NCBI GenBank assembly: GCA_049965715.1
Contig: JBMFWA010000002.1
Span: forward strand, 62,001 to 126,000
Origin: JAKAFX01 sp049965715
GTDB taxonomy: Archaea; Thermoplasmatota; Thermoplasmata; Thermoplasmatales; Thermoplasmataceae
Direction: 5' to 3'
DNA length: 64,000 nt
Shown here: positions 1 to 8,038 of the stretch, one piece after another
How positions within the stretch are numbered: position 1 is the first letter of the stretch
Layout: every line of letters begins with the position of its first letter
Notes under the pieces: generated by a model
The model's database searches: none
What the model was told of the DNA's origin: nothing
What the model saw: only the letters and a program-made list of their open reading frames with translations
Position numbers and translations under genes: made by a program

Positions 1-731
1 TTTTCGTCGACCGGATCAATGAGAAGATAGCAGATTCCTCCATCGATATCGCTGTGCACAGCGCTAAAGACATTCCATCACAGATCGATCCCAGATTTGA
101 GATTTGTGCAGTACTGCCAAGAGATGATCCCCGGGACGCCATAATCTCGTCAAAGAGTTACTCTCTTAAAACGCTCCCGGCAGGATGCAGGGTGGGAACG
201 TCCAGCCTCAGAAGGGCTTATGAGCTGCTCGCACTGAGACCCGATGTGAATGTCATGGATGTACGCGGGAATGTGGACACCAGAGTCAACAGGGTGAAGG
301 GAGGCGACCTGGATGCCATTGTGCTTGCCCAGGCAGCTATTGACAGAATGCACCTCAATATCGGATCCTTACCGCTTGACCTGAAGGAATCTGTTCCTGC
401 TCCAAATCAGGGAATCATAGCGGTGATGTGCTCCCGGTCTGACACAGAGATGAGAAAGATCCTTTCCAGCCTGGATGATCCATCCACCAGGTACGTCATG
501 CTTCTGGAGAGAGAAGCATCATCCATCATAGGTATAGGTTGCTCAAAGCCTGCCGGCATAATAGTGACTCCGGAGAATGAAGGCTTCCATGTGCTTGCAA
601 GGGTTAGATCGGAGGACATCGTCACCTTTGCTGAACTGGATGAGCATTTCAGAGATAAAAATGATCTCCGTAGAGTAATAGATTCATTTGTTTCAAGGAT
701 TCCTCCCTCCCTGAGGTCAGAACTGAAATGA
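1..731 (+). CDS. hemC: Hydroxymethylbilane synthase (porphobilinogen deaminase), 5' end missing
   Basis: This enzyme joins four porphobilinogens into hydroxymethylbilane in tetrapyrrole synthesis. The reading frame is open from base 3, so the gene begins before the window; about 240 C-terminal residues are visible out of roughly 300 usual. The motif AVHSAKDIP holds the catalytic aspartate region (family form VHSMKD). GTSSLRR and VRGNVDTR are the substrate and cofactor-binding segments. The cysteine in IGIGCSKPAG (codon at 540-542) is where the dipyrromethane cofactor attaches. The TGA stop overlaps the hemD start as ATGA, so the two are co-transcribed. A GTG inside AVHSAKD is not the true start, because conserved sequence lies before it. 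Family assignment is secure. Confidence 0.95.
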   Translation, partial: FVDRINEKIADSSIDIAVHSAKDIPSQIDPRFEICAVLPRDDPRDAIISSKSYSLKTLPAGCRVGTSSLRRAYELLALRPDVNVMDVRGNVDTRVNRVKGGDLDAIVLAQAAIDRMHLNIGSLPLDLKESVPAPNQGIIAVMCSRSDTEMRKILSSLDDPSTRYVMLLEREASSIIGIGCSKPAGIIVTPENEGFHVLARVRSEDIVTFAELDEHFRDKNDLRRVIDSFVSRIPPSLRSELK

Positions 732-1453
732 CACGGATGCTTATTACCACGAGGCCGGAGAATAAGGCGGTCAAACAACTTGAGTATGGATGTATTAAAA
801 CAGTGAATTTTCCGCTCACCAGAATAGTGTACACAATCTCTGAGGACAGGATAAGGGAAGTTTTCCTGGGATTCGATCCAGATGTTCTGGTATTCACCAG
901 CACTGCAGGTTCCTCAAGATTTCTACAGGCCGTAGAACCCCGGGAATTGAAGAAATGCAGGATTTTCTGCATAGGCGACATGACCGCCGTTCCCTTTAGA
1001 AATGCAGGACTGGATTGCACTGTGCCGTCTCCGAAGACATCGCTTGGACTTGCCAGGGCAATTCAGGAAAATTGCAGGAGCGGTTCAAGAATAATGGTTG
1101 CCAGAAGCAGTTCAGGGAGCCCCGTGCTCACTGATGAACTCTCAGGCAGATCATACGAGTTGGCTGAGATCAGCCTGTATGATCTGGAAGAGAATATCGC
1201 AACAGAACTTGGAAATGAGCTTAAGACCGGAAACTATTTCGGGATACTCATCACGTCATCAATGGAAGCCGTAATATTTGGAAAAATGCTGCGTTCCATG
1301 AATTTAAACGTTGAGAAAATTGGCCTGAAGGTTTTTGCAATTGGTGATCCAACGGCATCTGCATTGAGGAATTTGGGCATTCGTACGGATACGCCGGCAG
1401 GAGATTCTGATATAGAAAGCCTTGTGAAAAGGATCTCGGATATGTACTGCTGA
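728..1453 (+). CDS. hemD: Uroporphyrinogen-III synthase
   Basis: Likely converts hydroxymethylbilane to uroporphyrinogen III with D-ring inversion, the step directly after HemC. The protein has 241 residues, the normal family length. HemD is poorly conserved, so the call rests on three things: the position right after hemC with a 4-base ATGA overlap, the two-lobed length, and family-like segments such as the DVLVFTSTAG region near residue 55 and the FGILITSSMEAV region near residue 175. The last is the usual [V/I]xxTSxxAV motif of the second lobe. It ends shortly before the convergent tRNA-Met gene. No other pathway gene is adjacent; hemB lies about 18 kb away. Confidence 0.88.
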   Translation: MTRMLITTRPENKAVKQLEYGCIKTVNFPLTRIVYTISEDRIREVFLGFDPDVLVFTSTAGSSRFLQAVEPRELKKCRIFCIGDMTAVPFRNAGLDCTVPSPKTSLGLARAIQENCRSGSRIMVARSSSGSPVLTDELSGRSYELAEISLYDLEENIATELGNELKTGNYFGILITSSMEAVIFGKMLRSMNLNVEKIGLKVFAIGDPTASALRNLGIRTDTPAGDSDIESLVKRISDMYC

Positions 1454-1470
1454 ATCCGATCCACATGGAA

Positions 1471-1545
1471 TAGCGGGGGATGGATTTGAACCATCGATCT
1501 ACGGGTTATGAGCCCGTCGGGATTTCCTAACTACCCTACCCCGCT
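1471..1545 (-). tRNA. Initiator tRNA-Met (CAT)
   Basis: On the minus strand this folds as a 75-nt cloverleaf: acceptor AGCGGGG pairs with CCCCGCT, followed by discriminator A. The anticodon loop is CTCATAA with anticodon CAT, and the T arm contains GGTTCAAATCC. Two features mark it as the initiator: an A1-U72 pair at the end of the acceptor and the run of three G-C pairs (GGG/CCC) below the anticodon loop. No intron and no encoded CCA are present. It lies at the downstream end of the minus-strand information block and converges on hemD. Confidence 0.95.
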
Positions 1546-1630
1546 TCACCGGGTTATTGGAAGAGGCAATATAATGTTTGTTTATAATTGTGCCGCCTTC
1601 ATGCAATGCAGCTGAATAATCCGGAAATTC

Positions 1631-2179
1631 TCAGTCGAATGATTCTTCAAGTCTTTTGAACTTCAGTTCGCGGAACTTCTTCTCCAAATACTGATAGACT
1701 GTTCTCTGCCTTTTCCCCTGAATTATCATCTGGACCGCCTCGATTGAATAGCTGAGGGAAACGTGATCTGCAATCACGGAAACTGTATCTCCGTAGACTG
1801 AGATAAACGAGGAGCTCAGCTCCTCAATTATCCTCCTTGTCTTGCCGGCTCTTCCTATAATCCTGCCCTTGATATCCTCCATTCTTCTGGAACCCGGTTT
1901 GGCAAAGTCTCTGAGCGAGATTACGACCAGCTGCATGTCAGGGTTGTAAAGAGTCTGAGCCTTTTCCGGGTTGAAACCCCTTCCTATGGCCTTCACAACG
2001 TTTGTGGTGAGCATTGAGAGGATTGGATCATCATTCTGGAGAACAACCACCACGCCGCTGTCGGAATCAACCTCCAGCTTGCTCTTCCCCATATGCTCAA
2101 TCTTCTTCTTGGTACTTCCTCTGGTTCCGATAAGAACCGGAACCCTTTCCCGGGGAATCTTAACTGTTCCCGCTATCAT
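1631..2179 (-). CDS. Archaeal KH-domain RNA-binding protein, Pno1/Dim2-like
   Basis: A 182-residue protein with two KH-type RNA-binding folds. The first GXXG loop is GTRG near residue 18 (VLIGTRGSTKK). The second is GRAG near residue 111 (RIIGRAGKTRR). This is the universal archaeal relative of eukaryotic Pno1/Dim2, which works with Rio kinases in small ribosomal subunit maturation. Its place 6 bases after the rio1 stop fits: in many archaea the Rio1, aIF1A and KH genes are adjacent. It is probably translated from the same mRNA as rio1. The specific RNA target is not visible in the sequence. Confidence in the family is high and in the exact role moderate. Confidence 0.88.
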   Translation of the reverse strand: MIAGTVKIPRERVPVLIGTRGSTKKKIEHMGKSKLEVDSDSGVVVVLQNDDPILSMLTTNVVKAIGRGFNPEKAQTLYNPDMQLVVISLRDFAKPGSRRMEDIKGRIIGRAGKTRRIIEELSSSFISVYGDTVSVIADHVSLSYSIEAVQMIIQGKRQRTVYQYLEKKFRELKFKRLEESFD

Positions 2180-2185
2180 ACAATT

Positions 2186-2953
2186 TCAGTCCTCCTTTAC
2201 ATATCGGTACAATTCATCCTTGCTGCATTCCACTCCTTTCTTAATGAAAAATTGAGTTATATTACTTATGTCCCTCCTCAGGAAAACATCCGCAGATGGA
2301 TGCTGAACGGTGACGCCCTGGGCCACGTCGATGAAATACGACTTTTTCCTGTAGTACAGGATGTTGTATTCACTCAGGTCAGCGTGAACTATGCCGGCCT
2401 TTTGATATGTCAACCTCATCATTTCTGATACCTCCCTGTATACCGCATCGGCGTCAAACACTGCCTCCCTGATCTGTGGAGCTGCTCTCTGCTTCGTTCC
2501 AATGAAACTCATCGCAAGAAGGTTCTTGTGAAACGCTATGGGCACTGGACATCGTATGCCTGCTTCAGTCATTGACTGAAGGTTTGAAAACTCCTTTCTT
2601 GCCCACACATACACAAATTTTGATCGGGATATGCGCTCCTTTGCGAATCTGTAATCCCCGTCAATGTATATGCGTATATTCTGGAACTTCAGTGTGGACA
2701 TCTTGTAAATTTTCAGTGCAATTGGCCGGCCTTGGAGCTGGGCTTTGAAAACCACAGATTCCTTCCCGCTTGAGATTGGGTAATCAACATAATCAATCTT
2801 ATATTTTACAAGGAATTCATATAATGCCTTCATGGTCCTTGAATCGAAAACCAGTGACTGGGTCTTCCTGCCAAAATTCTCGGTCAGCCTGAATTCGTCA
2901 CTGTTAAGAAGTTTTCTCAGTGCCGAGGGATCGTCTATCACAGGTCTTGTCAT
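2186..2953 (-). CDS. rio1: Rio1-type serine/threonine protein kinase
   Basis: An atypical protein kinase that acts in 18S/16S rRNA processing and 40S/30S subunit maturation. It has 255 residues. The nucleotide loop is the Rio1 form SSGKESVVFKA near residue 61. The ATP-contacting lysine follows in IALKIYK. The catalytic loop is HADLSEYN near residue 190 and the metal-binding segment is FIDVAQ near residue 207, replacing the DFG of ordinary kinases. It lies between aIF1A and the KH protein in one orientation with short gaps, a ribosome-biogenesis operon. Confidence 0.95.
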   Translation of the reverse strand: MTRPVIDDPSALRKLLNSDEFRLTENFGRKTQSLVFDSRTMKALYEFLVKYKIDYVDYPISSGKESVVFKAQLQGRPIALKIYKMSTLKFQNIRIYIDGDYRFAKERISRSKFVYVWARKEFSNLQSMTEAGIRCPVPIAFHKNLLAMSFIGTKQRAAPQIREAVFDADAVYREVSEMMRLTYQKAGIVHADLSEYNILYYRKKSYFIDVAQGVTVQHPSADVFLRRDISNITQFFIKKGVECSKDELYRYVKED

Positions 2954-2994
2954 CCGGTACTTCTAATGCTGCAGATAAACATATACATTGCCAG

Positions 2995-3351
2995 TTAGTA
3001 TGTCTTTTTGAAGATGTCAATGATCTCTGGGAGCAGCTTGCTTCTGCTCAGGTAGTTGGCCTGTGTCTGGGTGTACCTGTATTCCACATCCGCCTTCTCC
3101 TTCTGGAATTCCCATGGTTTGACTATAACAAGATCCTTTTCCCTGATCCACATCCTCTTCTTCATCTTTCCTGGAATCCTGGAGCTTCTTGTGTATCCGT
3201 CCTCGCACATCACCGTGAGTCTGGATGCCCCCGACAGTTTTTCGACTATCCCGAACATCTCCCCCTTTCTCCGGTTTGGCAGTATAACCCTCGCCGTTTC
3301 GGATTCCGGGTCGTAATTGTTATTTCCATCACCTTCACTCATAATCGTCAT
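2995..3351 (-). CDS. eif1A: Translation initiation factor aIF1A
   Basis: OB-fold initiation factor of 118 residues that binds the A site of the small ribosomal subunit. Diagnostic segments are the EMFGIVEKLSGASRLTV strand pair, the RIPGKMKKRMWIREKD basic face and VIVKPWEFQ. Two in-frame ATGs lie close together (3349-3351 and 3340-3342). A TATA-like element about 20-30 bases upstream suggests an almost leaderless mRNA, so either could be used; the longer form is given. It heads the aIF1A-rio1-KH group. Confidence 0.95.
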   Translation of the reverse strand: MTIMSEGDGNNNYDPESETARVILPNRRKGEMFGIVEKLSGASRLTVMCEDGYTRSSRIPGKMKKRMWIREKDLVIVKPWEFQKEKADVEYRYTQTQANYLSRSKLLPEIIDIFKKTY

Positions 3352-3363
3352 ACCCTAATTTTT

Positions 3364-3385
3364 TAATATATTATAAATATATTGA
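3364..3385 (-). promoter_or_regulatory. TATA-box promoter of the aIF1A-rio1-KH operon
   Basis: The 53-base gap between nusA-like and aIF1A is strongly AT-rich. On the minus strand it reads ATATTTATAATATATTAA about 15-35 bases before the aIF1A start. This fits an archaeal TATA box with transcription starting at or near the ATG. It separates the operon from the RNA polymerase genes upstream, although read-through is possible. Confidence 0.55.
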
Positions 3386-3404
3386 ATTCAATAAATATTA
3401 TCAC

Positions 3405-3833
3405 TCACTGCTTCACAGACATGGATTTTATGGGAAAAAATCTTCCTACGGCATCCCTGAAGAGCTTTATGTTCCTGCCCTCCTTGCCTATAACCTTTCC
3501 GACCTCCTCCTGCTCCACGGACACCTGGATATCGGTCTGTCCGTTCTTCCACGTTATGTGAATTTCTCTTAGCGAATAACGGTAAAGTAGGTTTCTCACA
3601 AACGTGAGCAGATCCCTGGATGATTCTGCCACAAGGACGTGCTTGTTAACTCTTTCCCTGAGGTTCGACATTATGTCCTGGTTTCTTTCGAATATCTCGC
3701 TTATCCTTTTCTCGCCCACTATGAATATTACCATATCCTCGTTTTCAAGGCACTCCTTGAGCTCGGTCCTGGTCATTTTTTCAAAAAGAGCTATGTAGCC
3801 CATTATTTTGTTGTCAATTGTAACGTCCTTCAT
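3405..3833 (-). CDS. nusA: Archaeal NusA-like KH-domain transcription factor
   Basis: A 142-residue protein made of two KH modules without the N-terminal polymerase-binding domain of bacterial NusA, as usual in archaea. Visible landmarks are the EDMVIFIV strand near residue 32 and the KH loop VGKVIGKEGRNIK near residue 112 (GXXG = GKEG). It lies 18 bases after rpoA2, the normal archaeal position in the RNAP operon. In many euryarchaea rps12 and rps7 follow; here they do not and aIF1A follows instead. It is presumed to act in transcript elongation or termination through RNA binding. Confidence 0.92.
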   Translation of the reverse strand: MKDVTIDNKIMGYIALFEKMTRTELKECLENEDMVIFIVGEKRISEIFERNQDIMSNLRERVNKHVLVAESSRDLLTFVRNLLYRYSLREIHITWKNGQTDIQVSVEQEEVGKVIGKEGRNIKLFRDAVGRFFPIKSMSVKQ

Positions 3834-3851
3834 CAGATCACATCAAGTCAA

Positions 3852-5378
3852 TTATTTCCTGTTACCCCTGTAAACAAGATTCACTGCGCCTGTTCCAAGC
3901 GTAATGGGCTGCCCCACTATTATGTTCTCGGCAACTCCAGTCAGTGAATCGACTTCGCCCAGCAGGCCCGCTCTGAGAAGATGCTTGGTTGTGATCTCAA
4001 AGGCTGCTCTGGCAAGCACGCTGCTCTTTCTTCCAGAAATTCCCTGTCTTCCCACTGCCCTGACGGAACCGGTGAATGTCATCATGTCAGAAACAAGCAT
4101 AAGATGCCTCTTGTCTACCTCAAGTCCCTGCTCCTGAAGTGTCCTCTCCGCTTCCTGGAAAATGGCGTTTCTTGCCGCCTCTATCCCAAGTACATTACCG
4201 ATCTCAATAATATCGTTTGTATAGGTACGGTATGGATCGATCTCATCTATGTCAAGCACAGATCTGAGGTTTGATCCCTGAGTGTAGATTATGTAGGCGC
4301 CTGAATTGGAATCGATCCTTGCAATTGCCCTCTTTATGCCACTCAGACCCTTGATGGTCAGTTCCTTGATCTGCTCCTGAACCTGGTAAAGCTTCTTGAA
4401 AGATTCCTGCTGCAGTTTTACTGTGATGGTCTTGTTCTGTTCGTCCAGTATCGGATTGATCTGCTTGATCTTATCTATTGCCGATACGATATCTGAGAAT
4501 TCAACGAGCCTCTCTGCCATCTTTTCCTTCTCGGTCCTTATTGTAACTGTCATTTCCCCGACATCGGTTATGACATCAGCTATATCGAGGACAGTTGTGT
4601 TTTCGAGCTCCTTCACCACTTTCTTTGCGACTTCCTCCGATTTCTCCAGATCGTGCCTGAGATATATGGTCATGGACGGGGTGCTCGGAATTCTCCTTGC
4701 ATCCACGATCTCAATGAGCCTGGGAAGTCCCAGAGTAACGTTCATTTCCCTGACTCCCGCAAAGTGAAACGTTCTCATGGTCATCTGCGTACCAGGTTCT
4801 CCGATGCTCTGTGCAGCAATGATTCCCACTGCCTCATAGGGATCGATGGTTTTCTTTGCTATATCCTCCTTTATTGTAGCCAGAAGCTTCTCAAATAGTT
4901 TCGGATCAACTGTGTTCTTAACCTTTGCAAGTTCCTCGGCGATATGGAGAGGTAGGCTGAAATTCATCTTTGCAGCCTGTCCCATGATTTCCCTGGTTTC
5001 CGGAGATATTCTGTCGTCAATCGACTGGATCGGTTCGACATCCAGCTCCTTTATGTCTGCGATTGAAAATCCAGAAAGCTTGGCAACCTTCTTCCCCTTG
5101 AGAGAAAAGTCAGAGATGTGCTTCTGAGTTGGTACAATTTCAGAAATATTGAATACTGAAAGCAATCCGCTCTTTTTCTTTGAAAATTTGGATTTTCCCT
5201 TGTATTCTGAAATCGATGAGATCTTTATCTCGTACTTGAAATCAATGCCGTCAGTTGTTACGAATCCCGAGTTGAAGCCCTGTCTCGGTCCATCATAGTC
5301 AACTGCATATTCAGCAGGAAGGCTGTTCTTCATTGAGCTGATGTTCTTGTCTGTGTCCTTCCACAGTATGACCTTCAC
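3852..5378 (-). CDS. rpoA2: DNA-directed RNA polymerase subunit A''
   Basis: C-terminal half of the largest RNAP subunit (the beta' equivalent), which includes the trigger loop and jaw. The conserved core is clear: EAVGIIAAQSIGEPG, then TQMTMRTFHFAGV, LGLPRLIEIVDAR, and the C-terminal TGSVRAVGRQGISG. The protein has 508 residues, whereas A'' is usually about 380-400. The excess is roughly 115 residues at the N-terminus before the usual start region around DRISPETREI. That part is lysine- and serine-rich and I do not recognise it. The start overlaps the rpoA1 stop (5375-5378, ATGA), so the extension is really translated. Confidence 0.95.
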   Translation of the reverse strand: MKVILWKDTDKNISSMKNSLPAEYAVDYDGPRQGFNSGFVTTDGIDFKYEIKISSISEYKGKSKFSKKKSGLLSVFNISEIVPTQKHISDFSLKGKKVAKLSGFSIADIKELDVEPIQSIDDRISPETREIMGQAAKMNFSLPLHIAEELAKVKNTVDPKLFEKLLATIKEDIAKKTIDPYEAVGIIAAQSIGEPGTQMTMRTFHFAGVREMNVTLGLPRLIEIVDARRIPSTPSMTIYLRHDLEKSEEVAKKVVKELENTTVLDIADVITDVGEMTVTIRTEKEKMAERLVEFSDIVSAIDKIKQINPILDEQNKTITVKLQQESFKKLYQVQEQIKELTIKGLSGIKRAIARIDSNSGAYIIYTQGSNLRSVLDIDEIDPYRTYTNDIIEIGNVLGIEAARNAIFQEAERTLQEQGLEVDKRHLMLVSDMMTFTGSVRAVGRQGISGRKSSVLARAAFEITTKHLLRAGLLGEVDSLTGVAENIIVGQPITLGTGAVNLVYRGNRK

Positions 5379-8038
5379 TGGGAACCACTCTCCTCAAGGT
5401 TGAAGATCAAATCGCCTATGTCCACTGTTTCCCCCTTCTCGCTTCTGGTTGGGTCAATCCCGTCATCGCCGTATTTGAACTGGATGATGGATCCGATAGT
5501 ATCTTCGACCCTGCTGTGTTCATCGACCTTAAGATCCTCGAACGCGTTGATCAGACGCCTCTGCATGTAACCGCTTCTTGATGTCCTGACCGCTATATCC
5601 ACCAGACCCTCGCGCCCTCCTATACTGTGCAGGAAGTATTCCAGCGGATTCAGGCCGGATTTGTATGATGATTTGACAAACCCGCGTGAATTTGCACCGA
5701 TATCGCCCGGCTTGAAATGAGAAAGTGTTCTCTGGTAGTATCCCCTGTTGATCCTGCCTCCTCTGACAGACTGCTGCCCAACCATACCTGCAACCTCTGA
5801 GATGTTCAGCATCTTTGCCCTGGCACCAGATCTCGCCATTATTACAGACGGATTATTCAATCCAAGGAATGCACTGGCTATCTTACCAGATTCATCCCTT
5901 ACCCTTCCTGTCTCGCTCAGTATTTCAATCTCAAGGGTTTCCTCAAGGGATCTGCCTGGAAGAGACTGCATTAGATGGTTGTTGTATGTTTCTATCAGTT
6001 TCTCTATTCTCTCAATGGCACCGTTTGAGATCTCCTTTATTCTCTGTACTGCGCTCTGGGGTATATCATAATCGTCGATACCGGTCGAAAATCCTCTCTC
6101 GCTTATGAAACCTACGGCAAGCCTGGTCATTCTGTCAATAAATTTGGAGGCTTCCACAGATCCAAATTTCCTGAATATCTTGTCAATTATAATTCCAGAA
6201 AACGGTCCAATGGCAGCCTCATCAATTGTGCCGGATACCATCTTGCCATCTTCAATGACCACATATGTGTCCTTTTCCTCCTCCTCGTATTCGCACTTCC
6301 CCTTTGCAGCACCACAAAGCTTGCTCTTGAACTTCACGTAGAGGCCCTTTGGCAAAGTGAGAGAAAATATATCCCTTCCATGGTAGAATTTTGAACCGTT
6401 GACCACCACAGCCTCCGGAAGACCGTCGACGTCAGTGTAACTGAGCATGTTCACTGTTTCCTGCTCTGAAAACAGCGGATTGTTGTGAGTGAGCAGGAAC
6501 AGTGACGTTATATGATCGTGGATTCCCCCTATAATGGGGCCGCCAAATCTCGGAGACATTATCTGTTCCTGGACCTTCATTATGATCTTGGCTTCAGCCC
6601 TGGCCTCCTCTTTCTGGATTATGTGGAGATTCATCTCGTCCCCGTCAAAATCAGCGTTGTATGGTGTGCACACTGCGAGGTTGAAACGGAATGTCTGCCC
6701 GGACAATATTCTGACTGTATGTGCCATCATGGACATTCTGTGAAGTGACGGCTGCCTGTTGAAAAGTACTATATCCCCTTCACTCAGCTGCCTCTCCACT
6801 ACCCATCCGGGTTCTATCCTCTTGCTGTTCTCCTCTGCATTCTGGGCTGATACCTTGATCCTTCTGGAATCCGGCCTTATTATGTAATTGGTGCCTGCAA
6901 CATATCTTCCAAATTCATCCCTCGGTTCTGGACCAAGTTTCACCATCTCTCTGACGCTGTCTATGTTAAACGTTGTGACGGATATTGGGACAGTAAGTTC
7001 CCTTGCAGCCCTCTCCGGAACACCAACCTCATTCACTGAAAGGAATGGTTCCGGCGATATGACTGTTCTTGCAGAAAAGTTCACCCTCTTACCCGACAGG
7101 TTTGATCTGAATCTCCCCTCCTTTCCCTTAAGCCTCTGGACAAGCGTTCTGAGTGCTCTGCCTGATCTGTGCCTGGCAGGTGGTATCCCCGCGGTCTGGT
7201 TGTCAAAATAAGTGGTCACATGGAACTGCAGAAGGTCCCAGAGGTCCTCTATGATCAGTTGAGGCGACCCGTTATCCCTGCTTTCGCGCAGTCTCTGGCT
7301 TATTCTGATTATATCGACCAGCTTGTGTGTTAGATCGTCCTCACTGCGTTCACCGGTTTCAAGTGTGATTGAAGGTCTTACATTAATTGGCGGCACCGGC
7401 AGAGCGGTCAGTATCATCCATTCCGGTCTTGCAACCTTCTTGTTCAGTCCGAAAAATATGAGATCGTCGTCTGGAATCCTTTCAAGCCTCTCCCTGATTT
7501 CCTTTGGAGTGACCTTGATGCCTTCTTCCCTGAAGGTCGTTGGTTTGTCGAGTATTACTTTCTTCTGCTGTGCCCCGCAGTAGGGACACACCATCCTTAC
7601 CGAAGCCTCGTCTGTGATCTTCTTTGAGATTGCTCCCACCATTTCAGGATCAAGCGTTGTGAAATCATAGGCCTCAAGTCTCTTCCTGTATGCTTTCACC
7701 TGATCCTCGGTCAGCTTTATCCTGCCACACTCCTTACATGTGGCATCGAGGAAGGTCTTGATCTCCTTAATAAAACCGACATGAACCACGGGCATTGCCA
7801 GTTCAATGTGCCCGAAATGCCCGGGACATTCGTCAACCTTTCCACCGCAGGTTGCACATTTCAGGCCAGGCTCAATAACACCCATGTGTAGATCCATGAG
7901 CCCTCTTTCAATTGGATAACCATCGTCATCATAGGTGTCTGCGGTTATCACCTTTATCTGGGACATCTTCCTGATTTCTTCAGGAGATAGCAAAGCAAAC
8001 TGAATACTGCTAATTCTTTTTGATATTCCACCATTCAT
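5375..8038 (-). CDS. rpoA1: DNA-directed RNA polymerase subunit A'
   Basis: N-terminal half of the largest RNAP subunit, 887 residues, the normal archaeal length. The absolutely conserved NADFDGDEMN, whose three aspartates hold the catalytic magnesium, is at about residues 461-470. The N-terminal zinc sites CATCGGKVDECPGHFGH and CKECGR / CPYCG are intact. LSGKRVNFSARTVIS is the lid/rudder region. It overlaps rpoB upstream and rpoA2 downstream by 4 bases each, so it is translationally coupled. A split A'/A'' is a general archaeal feature. Confidence 0.98.
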   Translation of the reverse strand: MNGGISKRISSIQFALLSPEEIRKMSQIKVITADTYDDDGYPIERGLMDLHMGVIEPGLKCATCGGKVDECPGHFGHIELAMPVVHVGFIKEIKTFLDATCKECGRIKLTEDQVKAYRKRLEAYDFTTLDPEMVGAISKKITDEASVRMVCPYCGAQQKKVILDKPTTFREEGIKVTPKEIRERLERIPDDDLIFFGLNKKVARPEWMILTALPVPPINVRPSITLETGERSEDDLTHKLVDIIRISQRLRESRDNGSPQLIIEDLWDLLQFHVTTYFDNQTAGIPPARHRSGRALRTLVQRLKGKEGRFRSNLSGKRVNFSARTVISPEPFLSVNEVGVPERAARELTVPISVTTFNIDSVREMVKLGPEPRDEFGRYVAGTNYIIRPDSRRIKVSAQNAEENSKRIEPGWVVERQLSEGDIVLFNRQPSLHRMSMMAHTVRILSGQTFRFNLAVCTPYNADFDGDEMNLHIIQKEEARAEAKIIMKVQEQIMSPRFGGPIIGGIHDHITSLFLLTHNNPLFSEQETVNMLSYTDVDGLPEAVVVNGSKFYHGRDIFSLTLPKGLYVKFKSKLCGAAKGKCEYEEEEKDTYVVIEDGKMVSGTIDEAAIGPFSGIIIDKIFRKFGSVEASKFIDRMTRLAVGFISERGFSTGIDDYDIPQSAVQRIKEISNGAIERIEKLIETYNNHLMQSLPGRSLEETLEIEILSETGRVRDESGKIASAFLGLNNPSVIMARSGARAKMLNISEVAGMVGQQSVRGGRINRGYYQRTLSHFKPGDIGANSRGFVKSSYKSGLNPLEYFLHSIGGREGLVDIAVRTSRSGYMQRRLINAFEDLKVDEHSRVEDTIGSIIQFKYGDDGIDPTRSEKGETVDIGDLIFNLEESGSQ

